From: a virus
Virus record (IMG/VR): IMGVR_UViG_3300046517_002499
Coordinates: 1 to 22,312 of that record
DNA: 22,312 bases
Direction: 5' to 3' (one strand)
Part shown: positions 13,767-19,898 of the stretch, one piece after another
Numbering within the stretch: the first letter of the stretch is position 1
Layout of the letters: each line of letters begins with the position of its first letter
Position numbers and translations under genes: made by a program
Notes under the pieces: model-generated
What the model saw: only the letters and a program-made list of their open reading frames with translations
The model's database searches: none
What the model was told of the DNA's origin: nothing

Positions 13767-14329
13767 GTCTCACCCAGGGCGCGCTCGATCTCGTGATCGA
13801 TGCGCTCGTCGAGGACCTCGAGGGCGCGCTGCTCGACGGCGGCGCGGACGCTGTCGGCGCCGAGCATCACCGCGATCGGCACCGAGTAGACCGAGGCGAT
13901 CGCCTGCTTGCCGGTCGCGGTCTTCCCGCCGGTGCGCAGCATCACTCGGGGAGCGCCGTTGATCGTCGCGATGAAGGCGCCGGGGAACGGCTTCGAACTG
14001 CCGCGGCGGACCTCGGCGCGCAAGATGGGGCGACCCGGGCCGCCGGTGCCGGGGCGAGCCGGCGAGTGCGGGAAGTAGCCGAGCGCCAGCGCCGGCGACT
14101 TCGCTTCGACGCGGACCTCGAGATTTTCGGGGGTCGCGGTCGAGAGGGTGATCTTCGAGCGGACGTCGCTCGACTTCACCGCGTAGCGCTCGCCGATCGC
14201 GGTGACCGCGGCCTGGCGGCCGGCCACCGCGGCGCGGTTGAGCGCGCGCGCCATCGCGCGAGCGGCCGCGCCCGGGAGCTCGCGCAGCGCCTCTTCGACG
14301 CGATCCGTCTGTGCGTCGGCGGTGATCAC
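13763..14329 (-). CDS. Z: Minor tail/connector protein Z-like (GPZ family)
   Basis: The 188-aa protein starts at GTG 14329, overlapping the TGA of the upstream gene; the open frame to 14554 is its read-back. It matches the prophage minor tail protein Z pattern: a charged start, then EEALRELPGAAARAMARALN and RAAVAGRQAAVTAIGERYAV, then KSSDVRSKITLS, followed by strands with GTGGPGRPILRAEVRRGSSK and FPGAFIATINGAPRVMLRTG. In lambda gpZ acts in the tail completion step that lets DNA enter the tail. Here it lies on the head side of a contractile tail module. Confidence 0.88.
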   Translation of the reverse strand: MITADAQTDRVEEALRELPGAAARAMARALNRAAVAGRQAAVTAIGERYAVKSSDVRSKITLSTATPENLEVRVEAKSPALALGYFPHSPARPGTGGPGRPILRAEVRRGSSKPFPGAFIATINGAPRVMLRTGGKTATGKQAIASVYSVPIAVMLGADSVRAAVEQRALEVLDERIDHEIERALGET

Positions 14330-14667
14330 GAGTCGAACCAGCGCAGGCGGATGACCCGCTCGTTGTGGATCGTGTTCGTGTGGACCACGATCACCGACTT
14401 CGAGCCACCGACGAGCGAGTCGCCGACCAGCTCGAAGCGCTGATCGATCACCGGCTCTTCGGGGAGGCTCGCCGCGGGGACGTAGAGGGTCGCGTCCCAC
14501 TCGCGCACGCCGTCGGCGCTCATGACGGGCGCGAGCTCCTCGTCGAGGATGCACGCCACCGCCGTCGCGCCGCTCTCCCCGACCTTGTTGATCGAGAGGA
14601 AGCGCGCGAACTCGTCGACGTTGTGCATCGACGAGAGATCGGCGGTGGCCTGGTCGAAGAAGTTCAT
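14326..14667 (-). CDS. Head completion / head-tail joining protein
   Basis: The 113-aa protein opens with MNFFDQATADLSSMHNVDEF, a short helix, and then is strand-rich: ATAVACILDEELAPVMSADG, REWDATLYVPAASLPEEPVI, KSVIVVHTNTIHNERVIRLR and WFDS. Length and strand pattern recall the lambda FII / Gifsy-2 ATP-binding-transporter-like head-tail joining family, which stays bound to the portal ring. The ATG at 14667 lies 13 nt after the capsid gene; the stop overlaps the gpZ start. The assignment rests on pattern and position rather than a clear motif. Confidence 0.82.
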   Translation of the reverse strand: MNFFDQATADLSSMHNVDEFARFLSINKVGESGATAVACILDEELAPVMSADGVREWDATLYVPAASLPEEPVIDQRFELVGDSLVGGSKSVIVVHTNTIHNERVIRLRWFDS

Positions 14668-14680
14668 CTTCGGGCTTGGG

Positions 14681-15823
14681 TTAGGAGAGGACCTGCACGG
14701 TGACGTAGGCGTCGTTCTGAACCGGCACCACCAGCGGCCGGCTCGACACCTTGAGCCAGCGCACCGCGGGCTCCTTCGAGACCCAGCTCTCGGGGATGCG
14801 CTTGCCCGAGATGATGTTGAGCTGGGCCTGGTTGTCGAGGCCGCTGGTCACGCCGACCGCGCCGTAGCGCATGACGGTGTAGCTCTTCGAGGATCCCATG
14901 AGGATCTTCTTCGCCGGGACCATCGGCTTCTCGACGCCGTCGGCGGGGTCGATGTACCACTCGTTGTAGGCCCAGATGTCGCAGCCGGTGCCCGCGAACA
15001 TCCCGAGGTAGGTGGCACCGCCCTCGCGGAGCTCGGGCTTGATCTGCCCGAGGTCGAGACGGAGGGTGTTGAGGAAGCCGGTGAGGCCGTTCAGCGACGG
15101 CGCGGTGAGCAGCGCGTCGGCCGCGTCCTCGCCGCAGATGATGTAGTCGGGCGAGAGGCCGGTGACCTTGGTGAAGATGCGCATCATCTGGCGGATCTGG
15201 GTCGGGATGTGCGCGCCCGACTGATCCCAGCGCTCGGCGGTGGTGATCTGGGTCGAGGTCGGCGACGAGGTCCCGAGTCCGTTGGGGGCCGAGGCCGCCG
15301 GGGCGGTGTCCATCAGGGCGGCGGTGCGGGGGAAGGTGATCGTGGTGCTGACGTCGTCGCCGCTGATCACCAGCTGCGAGCCGCCGGCCGAGAGGCTGGT
15401 CGCGAACGCCACCTGGGCGCACATCCATTCCTCGCGGCGGGTGATGTCCTCGTCGAGCTCGGCGAGATCCTGGCCGAGGAGCAGGGCGGCCCGCTCGTCG
15501 GGGGTCTGGGTCGCGTAGATGCTCTCGCCGACCGCGCGCTTCTCGAGGAGGTCGGGGACGGTGACCGGGCGCTTCGGCGCCAGCATCGGCGCGACGTAGG
15601 TCGCGGTCTGGAAGCCGATCCGGTCCATCACCTTGCCCGGGCCCCGGTTGGGGTTGACGAAGGGCGCGAGGCGGCGAGCGCCGACCTTGATGTCGACGTC
15701 GACCTTCTCGGTGACGGAGTACTCGTCGCGCCGGATCATCAGCTGGCGCAGGAAGGTCCGCGGCGGCTTCATCTGCAGCAGCGCCTGCTGCATCGCCCGG
15801 GGCTCGAAGATGTCGATGCTCAT
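14681..15823 (-). CDS. E: Major capsid protein (lambda gpE family)
   Basis: The 380-aa protein has the features of the lambda-type capsid family: FLRQLMIRRDEYSVTEKVDV, DIKVGARRLAPFVNPNRGPG, FQTATYVAPMLAPKRPVTVP (P-domain loop region), and LLGQDLAELDEDITRREEWM. Near the C-terminus come AYNEWYIDPADGVEKPMVPA and the 'RYGAVGVT' segment of the closing domain. It builds the icosahedral shell with the decoration protein encoded 34 nt upstream. Start ATG 15823 fits the family's N-terminus. Confidence is high. Confidence 0.95.
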   Translation of the reverse strand: MSIDIFEPRAMQQALLQMKPPRTFLRQLMIRRDEYSVTEKVDVDIKVGARRLAPFVNPNRGPGKVMDRIGFQTATYVAPMLAPKRPVTVPDLLEKRAVGESIYATQTPDERAALLLGQDLAELDEDITRREEWMCAQVAFATSLSAGGSQLVISGDDVSTTITFPRTAALMDTAPAASAPNGLGTSSPTSTQITTAERWDQSGAHIPTQIRQMMRIFTKVTGLSPDYIICGEDAADALLTAPSLNGLTGFLNTLRLDLGQIKPELREGGATYLGMFAGTGCDIWAYNEWYIDPADGVEKPMVPAKKILMGSSKSYTVMRYGAVGVTSGLDNQAQLNIISGKRIPESWVSKEPAVRWLKVSSRPLVVPVQNDAYVTVQVLS

Positions 15824-15857
15824 GGTGTCGCTTCTCCCGTTTGGGGCGAGGCCCCGG

Positions 15858-16229
15858 TTAGACGCCCGCCGTCGAGATGCTCTTGACGAGGTAGATCCCC
15901 ACGGCGTCGAGCTTGTCGCGCCAGTCGTCGGCGGTGTCGCCGTAGGGGAAGATGACGTTGTTCTCCGAGAACTTGCCCTCGACGAACATGTCGGTGACCG
16001 CCTCGGTGCCGGTGGTGGTGTCGATCGCCTCGGTGGTGATCCCGAACTTGTTGAAGCTCGACGAGCTGTCCTCGTCGAGCGTCTGCCACTTGTCGGTCGA
16101 GGTGAGGCGACCCATGAGGGTGCCGCGCGCCACCGACTCGTAGACGCGGACGGTGGCCTTCTCGGTCACCAGCGCCTTGTCCGAGCCGCCGATGAGGTTG
16201 TCGTAGGTGAGGCTGCCGCTGTCGCTCAT
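15858..16229 (-). CDS. D: Head decoration protein (lambda gpD family)
   Basis: The 123-aa protein matches the gpD family in size and in its ending, with LIGGSDKALVTEKATVRVYE near the start, ARGTLMGRLTSTDKWQTLDE in the middle and VGIYLVKSISTAGV at the C-terminus. Trimers of such proteins clamp the expanded capsid. The ATG at 16229 overlaps the stop of the protease gene. Order protease, decoration, capsid is that of lambda C-D-E. Confidence 0.92.
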   Translation of the reverse strand: MSDSGSLTYDNLIGGSDKALVTEKATVRVYESVARGTLMGRLTSTDKWQTLDEDSSSSFNKFGITTEAIDTTTGTEAVTDMFVEGKFSENNVIFPYGDTADDWRDKLDAVGIYLVKSISTAGV

Positions 16230-17401
16230 GATCCGTTTCCTCCTCGACGAGCGTTCCCGCCGTCGGCGATGGCTTTGATGACCCGGGCCCGTGCGGCCTG
16301 GTCGCTGTTCTCGACGACGCCGGGGCTGACGGCGGCGATCGGCCTGGATTCGATCTGGCGTCGCGCGAGCAACTCGGCGCCGGCGCCCTTCTGCGCTTTC
16401 ACGATCTCGACGGCGAGAGTCGGCGCATCGGTCGGCTTCTCGCCGTACTTCGCGGCCTGCACCAGGTCGGCGCAGCCCATCACCGGCAGCTCGTCGATCG
16501 CCGCGAGGCGCGCGCGCTCGGCGGCGACGCCGGCGGCGCGGCCTTCTTCGAGGATCGAGGCGAGGAGCGCGGGCTCGCGCTGCTCGAGCTCGGCGCGGGT
16601 GATCGGCGCGGGCGGCAGGAGCGGCGGCACCAGCGCGAGCACCGGCGCGGCCTCGGCAACCGGAACCGGCGGCGCGGGCTTTTTCGCCATTGCGACGATC
16701 TGCGCCGGCATCGACGAGCGCGGGAAAGAGACGCGGTTGAAGACGATCACCTCGCCGCGATCTTCCGGCGGCTCGTTCTCGTTGCCCTCGTTGGGGTCGT
16801 TCGGATCCGGCTCGGCGTCACCACCGGCGGCGTAGTTGGCGACCTCATCGGCGAAGCCCTTGGCGACCGCTTCCTCGGCGGTCATCCAAGTCTCTTCGTC
16901 GATCATCGAGTTTATCGCCTCGAGGCTCTTGCCTGTCTTCTCGGTGTAGATGCTCGCGAGCGCGTCCTGCACCTTGTCGAGCGTGTCGGCGAGCTTCCGC
17001 AGCTCGGTGGCGTTGCCATACAGCCCCGACGATGGGGGATGGATCATCATCATCGCGCCGCGTCCCATGACGGTCTTGCCGGCCATGGCGACGAGAGAGG
17101 CGGCGCTGGCGGCAAGACCTTCGACGATGCAGGTCACCTCGCCGGGGTGCGTCTGCAGCGCGGCATACATCGCGACACCGCCGAAGGCGCTCCCGCCGAC
17201 GCTGTTGATCCGGCAGCTCACCGTCTTCGCGTCGAAGTGATCTTGCAGGCTCTGCACGATCGGCGCGGTGGCGATCGCGTCGTCGCCCCAACCGCCGTCG
17301 ATCACCCCGTGAAGCTGGATGTCCAGATGCTTCGAACCGTCGGAGCCCTTCTTGACGGTGAGATTGCAGAACTTCGTCGGGCTGGTGGTTTCGATCTTCA
17401 C
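16226..17401 (-). CDS. Head maturation protease, S49/ClpP-like, with scaffold-like C-terminus
   Basis: The 391-aa protein has a ClpP-type serine protease domain in residues ~25-190: VSCRINSVGGSAFGGVAMYA (61-80), the nucleophile region EGLAASAASLVAMAG (94-108, probable catalytic S99), MMMIHPPSSGLYGN with H121, and SMIDEETWMTAEEAVAKGFA with D168 a candidate third residue. Residues ~190-391 are Pro/Ala/Glu-rich and helical (ERARLAAIDELPVMGCADLV), like the scaffold half of lambda C/Nu3. No Shine-Dalgarno is seen before the internal ATGs (M231, M238), so a separate scaffold product is not supported. The GTG start at 17401 overlaps the portal stop. It would cut portal and scaffold during prohead maturation. 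Confidence 0.92.
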   Translation of the reverse strand: MKIETTSPTKFCNLTVKKGSDGSKHLDIQLHGVIDGGWGDDAIATAPIVQSLQDHFDAKTVSCRINSVGGSAFGGVAMYAALQTHPGEVTCIVEGLAASAASLVAMAGKTVMGRGAMMMIHPPSSGLYGNATELRKLADTLDKVQDALASIYTEKTGKSLEAINSMIDEETWMTAEEAVAKGFADEVANYAAGGDAEPDPNDPNEGNENEPPEDRGEVIVFNRVSFPRSSMPAQIVAMAKKPAPPVPVAEAAPVLALVPPLLPPAPITRAELEQREPALLASILEEGRAAGVAAERARLAAIDELPVMGCADLVQAAKYGEKPTDAPTLAVEIVKAQKGAGAELLARRQIESRPIAAVSPGVVENSDQAARARVIKAIADGGNARRGGNGS

Positions 17402-19074
17402 GCTACTGCCTCCTTCGGGGCCGGTTCCTCAGCGACGGACGCCGGCGACGGCGATGCGCCCGAGGGCGGGATCACCTGGTCGGCGCGACGGAGCTTCTCC
17501 TCGCGAGCGCGCACGCGGTGGTTGCGCTCCCAGTTGCCGCCGGTGAGAGCCGCGGTCTCCTGGGTGCGCGTCGAGAAGCCGCCTTCGACGCGCTTCTCGG
17601 CGGCCTCGACTTCCTTCGTCGGATCGAGCTGACCCTGCGCCGGACCGGTCCACTCCGCGCCGCACCAGGCCGCGCGGGTGATCGGGTCGGCGAAGAAGCC
17701 CTTCGCCTCGATGTAGCCGCGGGCCACCGCCTCCTCGAGCCACTGCTCGTAGATCGGCTGGCAGAAGCGCGAAGCCATGCGGAGGCGGCCGACGGCGAAG
17801 CGCTTCCACGCCTCGAGGAGCGCGGCGCGGCTCGCCGAGTAGCTCGACGCGAACTCCATCTCGAGCAGCTCACGCGGCAGGCCAAGGCCCGCGCCGATGT
17901 GCCGGCAGATGGAGCGAACGAAGGGATCGAAGCCGGCATTCGGGCGCCCCGGGTTGACCGCCTCGAGCTTTTCGCCGGGGAGCAGGCCGAGCACCGCGCC
18001 GTTGCCGAGCTGGTAGCTGGCCGGATCGTCGGGGAGCTCCTGCACCTGCGCGCCGGGCGGCAGGACCTGCGCCGGCATCGGCGACGGGCGATCGCTGGTG
18101 ATCGCCGCGGTGAACATCCCCGAGACGACGGCCGCCATGATCTCGGCGTCGCTGTAGCGCGAGAGCTGCTTCAGGCGCTCCATCACCGGCGCGAGGATCG
18201 GGACGCCGCGGCGCTGGCCGGGGCGGTCCGATTCCATGATGTGCAGCACCATGCGCCGGCCCGTCGCTGCGCCGAAGGCCGGGATCTCGTCCCAGTGATT
18301 CCACTGGGCGCCATAGATGCCTCCCTCGATCATCGGCGGGATGGACACCGCGCCGTAGGCGTAGGCGCCATATCCGCCGTAGGTGCCGGGGAGAAACAGA
18401 TCGCCCGGATGAACGCGGGCGACGTAGTAGGAAATTGGCGCGCCATCCTCGTCGACCTTGACGCCGCCGAGGGTGTTCGTTCCGACCGGGTAGGGCCAGG
18501 GATCGGAGACGCGATCGGCCTCGAGGAGCTTGACCTTGAGGTCGTAGCGATCGCCCTGGCGCTGGATCGACGGCAGCATCACGAAGACGTCGCCGCTCAT
18601 GAGCTCCGAGAGACGCGCGAGGGCCTCGAGCTCGCCGAGGTTGCAGCGGCGCGACGCGTCGCAGGAGAGACTGTCGGCCCAGAGCGCGAACTCCCGCTCG
18701 GTGGCCTCTTCCCACTCGATCGCCTGGTCGTCGGAGAGGCCGAGGAACTTGGCGTCGATCTGCGAATTCAGCTTCAGGCCGGCGCCGATCTCGTTGGTCC
18801 GAATCGTCTTCAGCGCGCCGATCGCCAGCGGCTCGCCCATGCAAAGGTCGCGGGAGCGCTGGCGAAGGAGGTCGAGGTTGAGCGTGATGTCGGCGTCGGG
18901 CCCGCCCCGCGAGGTGAGCCACCCGGCCATGCTCTTGGTCTGGCGCGAGGCCCCGTGCTGCGAATAGCCCTGGTTCTTGATCAGCGCGGTTTTCTGGCGC
19001 GCGTGTTCGCGGCGCAGGCCCCATTCGGGGGCGAGCTGCTCGACGAAGCCGAGGGCGCGATCGATGAGTCCCAT
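17398..19074 (-). CDS. Portal protein (lambda gpB family)
   Basis: The 558-aa protein starts at ATG 19074 (MGLIDRALGFVEQL), sharing one base with the TGA of the upstream small gene; the open frame to 19215 overlaps that gene and is rejected. Lambda-portal features: SRDLCMGEPLAIGALKTIRT followed by NEIGAGLKLN (residues ~74-103), SGDVFVMLPSIQRQGDRYDL, KVKLLEADRVSDPWPYPVG, RRGVPILAPVMERLKQLSRY, and FVRSICRHIGAGLGLPRELL followed by EMEFASSYSASRAALLEAWK. It is the twelve-fold ring through which terminase packs DNA. The last ~70 residues are charged and flexible. High confidence. Confidence 0.95.
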   Translation of the reverse strand: MGLIDRALGFVEQLAPEWGLRREHARQKTALIKNQGYSQHGASRQTKSMAGWLTSRGGPDADITLNLDLLRQRSRDLCMGEPLAIGALKTIRTNEIGAGLKLNSQIDAKFLGLSDDQAIEWEEATEREFALWADSLSCDASRRCNLGELEALARLSELMSGDVFVMLPSIQRQGDRYDLKVKLLEADRVSDPWPYPVGTNTLGGVKVDEDGAPISYYVARVHPGDLFLPGTYGGYGAYAYGAVSIPPMIEGGIYGAQWNHWDEIPAFGAATGRRMVLHIMESDRPGQRRGVPILAPVMERLKQLSRYSDAEIMAAVVSGMFTAAITSDRPSPMPAQVLPPGAQVQELPDDPASYQLGNGAVLGLLPGEKLEAVNPGRPNAGFDPFVRSICRHIGAGLGLPRELLEMEFASSYSASRAALLEAWKRFAVGRLRMASRFCQPIYEQWLEEAVARGYIEAKGFFADPITRAAWCGAEWTGPAQGQLDPTKEVEAAEKRVEGGFSTRTQETAALTGGNWERNHRVRAREEKLRRADQVIPPSGASPSPASVAEEPAPKEAVA

Positions 19075-19235
19075 CAGAGACCCATCTTTCGATAGTCGTT
19101 GCCGCCCTCGATGATGAAGCGTTTCACCCGCTCCTTGGCGACCTCTTCTCGCAGCTCTTCCGGAGCGCTGGGAAGGCGCGGAATCGGATAATCGATTCGC
19201 GGCGGCGGCGGCCATGAGATCTTCCGCTGCAGCAC
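19074..19235 (-). CDS. 53-aa protein of unknown function between gpW-like protein and portal
   Basis: A 53-residue frame starts at GTG 19235, one base after the stop of the preceding gene, with GAGGGA about ten bases upstream on its strand. It ends TGATG, sharing a base with the portal start. The N-terminus is Pro-rich (SWPPPPRIDYPIPRLP, residues 7-22); the rest is a charged helix (PEELREEVAKERVKRFIIEG). I do not recognise a family. Tight coupling at both ends supports it as a real gene; it could be a small head-joining or packaging accessory. The longer frame to 19355 overlaps the neighbour and is not used. Confidence 0.68.
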   Translation of the reverse strand: MLQRKISWPPPPRIDYPIPRLPSAPEELREEVAKERVKRFIIEGGNDYRKMGL

Positions 19236-19236
19236 G

Positions 19237-19482
19237 CTAGAGGTCCCTCGGCATGACGCGGAAGATCGGAATCCCGGCGCGCTTGCCCGCGTTGATCTGG
19301 TCGACGGCCTGGTCGTACTTCGAAAACTGTTGCTGGACGTATTTCGCGTCGACACGGGTCAAGGTTCGACCGGCGATGGTGTAGCTTTGCCCCGTCGCCA
19401 AGGCCTGCAACGCCGCCAACCAGGCGGCGCGGAGGGCTTGGGCTTCTTCGAGCGACAGGGCCATCGCACGAAGAAAAGCCAC
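19237..19482 (-). CDS. Small head-joining protein, DUF6148/gpW-like
   Basis: The frame allows GTG 19482 (81 aa) or ATG 19464 (75 aa, MALSLEEAQALRAAWLAALQ). The second start gives the usual N-terminus for this family, although an AAGG lies upstream of the first. The core is QALATGQSYTIAGRTLTRVD, then AKYVQQQFSKYDQAVDQINA and a basic end (GKRAGIPIFRVMPRDL). That is the helix, beta-hairpin (x-Y-x-I-x-G-R-x-L-T), helix plan of lambda gpW, which plugs the portal after packaging and readies the head for tails. Its place between terminase and portal agrees with lambda order A-W-B. The 209-bp repeat block lies just upstream. Confidence 0.85.
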   Translation of the reverse strand: MAFLRAMALSLEEAQALRAAWLAALQALATGQSYTIAGRTLTRVDAKYVQQQFSKYDQAVDQINAGKRAGIPIFRVMPRDL

Positions 19483-19530
19483 AGCGCGATCAGCCTTGCC
19501 AGGGTTGCCCCTCGCAGTTTCGGAGGGTCT

Positions 19531-19655
19531 CAGCGACGGGAGCGATTCGAGGTGTATGACAGAAATTCGAGGCCTTCACCGACGGGAGCGAACTTTCGAA
19601 ACACCGAAAGTGTCATACGTTTTCGCGATTTTTCCGGCCGCCACCGACGGGGACG
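19531..19655. repeat. Three CA(C/G)CGACGGG boxes
   Basis: Boxes start at 19531 (CAGCGACGGGAGCG), 19577 (CACCGACGGGAGCG) and 19642 (CACCGACGGGGACG). The middle one is identical to the copy at 3428-3441. GAGCGATTCGA at 19540-19550, overlapping the first box, is identical to 3409-3419. Confidence 0.7.
19592..19611. repeat. 7-bp inverted repeat with 6-nt loop
   Basis: ACTTTCG (19592-19598) pairs with CGAAAGT (19605-19611) across AAACAC. The right arm runs into the first AGTGTCATAC box. There is no T-run after it on either strand, so it is more like an operator than a terminator. Confidence 0.5.
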
Positions 19656-19686
19656 GAGTGTCATACACTTCGAGGTCGATTTTTCC
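19609..19686 (-). repeat. Two tandem promoter-like cassettes
   Basis: In the minus direction GGAAAAATCG (19686-19677 and 19635-19626) is followed by GTATGACACT (19666-19657 and 19618-19609) at 10- and 7-nt gaps. GTGT and ACAC form half-sites about ATG, so each GTGTATGACAC-like box is nearly palindromic. Confidence 0.55.
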
Positions 19687-19691
19687 GCGGA

Positions 19692-19898
19692 TTAGGGGCC
19701 GACGCCGCGCGAAAACACGCGCCGGCGCGGAGCTGGCGCTACCGGGGCGGGTTTCTGCTCCTGCTCCATGATCGCGACTCCGCGCTGCATCGCGAGCCGC
19801 GCCGCCGTCGAGAAGTCCACGCCGAGCACGCGAGCCAGGGCCTCGAGGCGCTCGACGAGGCCGTCGGGCAGACGGATCGTTTTGGGCTTCGCGCTCAC
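19692..19898 (-). CDS. Ribbon-helix-helix protein with terminase-like C-terminal tail
   Basis: The 68-aa protein starts at GTG 19898 in a GTGA overlap with the large terminase, with a strong AGGGGG Shine-Dalgarno on its strand. Residues 6-45 (KTIRLPDGLVERLEALARVL, then GVDFSTAARLAMQRGVAIME) form the strand, helix, helix plan of CopG/Arc-type DNA-binding dimers. A Pro/Ala linker follows, then RRRVFSRGVGP (58-68). The large terminase just upstream ends in RRRVYSRGIG after a similar Pro/Ala linker. The codons for the shared motif differ at most positions, so it is not a recent DNA duplication. The protein may bind the repeats in the adjacent block and, through the tail, the same head partner as terminase. 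DNA-binding fold is likely; target and tail role are inference. Confidence 0.85.
   Translation of the reverse strand: MSAKPKTIRLPDGLVERLEALARVLGVDFSTAARLAMQRGVAIMEQEQKPAPVAPAPRRRVFSRGVGP

Larger units (their letters stand above)
19483..19691. promoter_or_regulatory. Repeat-dense intergenic region, probable promoter/operator of head-tail operon
   Basis: This is the only sizeable gap in the packaging and structural operon. It is more A/T-rich than its surroundings and holds three CA(C/G)CGACGGG boxes (19531, 19577, 19642), two AGTGTCATAC (19609, 19657) and one inverted TGTATGACA (19553), two CGATTTTTCC (19626, 19677), ATTCGAGG at 19545 and 19565 with a third TTCGAGG at 19669, and a 7-bp stem ACTTTCG/CGAAAGT (19592-19611). 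On the minus strand two tandem units read GGAAAAATCG, 7 or 10 nt, GTATGACACT. No standard -35/-10 pair was found. The block ends about 50-70 bases before the gpW-like gene start. Confidence 0.6.

Noticed and set aside
14522-15886. 454-codon plus-strand open frame
   Set aside because: It is antisense to the capsid gene and is a low-complexity mirror translation.
16226-16711. Separate Nu3-like scaffold gene inside the protease gene
   Set aside because: The internal ATGs (residues 231 and 238) have no Shine-Dalgarno, so an independent product cannot be supported.
17518-19095. 525-codon plus-strand open frame
   Set aside because: It is antisense to the portal gene, with no recognisable domain.
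19483-19691. CRISPR array or replication iterons
   Set aside because: The repeats are short, of several kinds and unevenly spaced, with no spacer pattern, and no replication gene is near; a control region is simpler.
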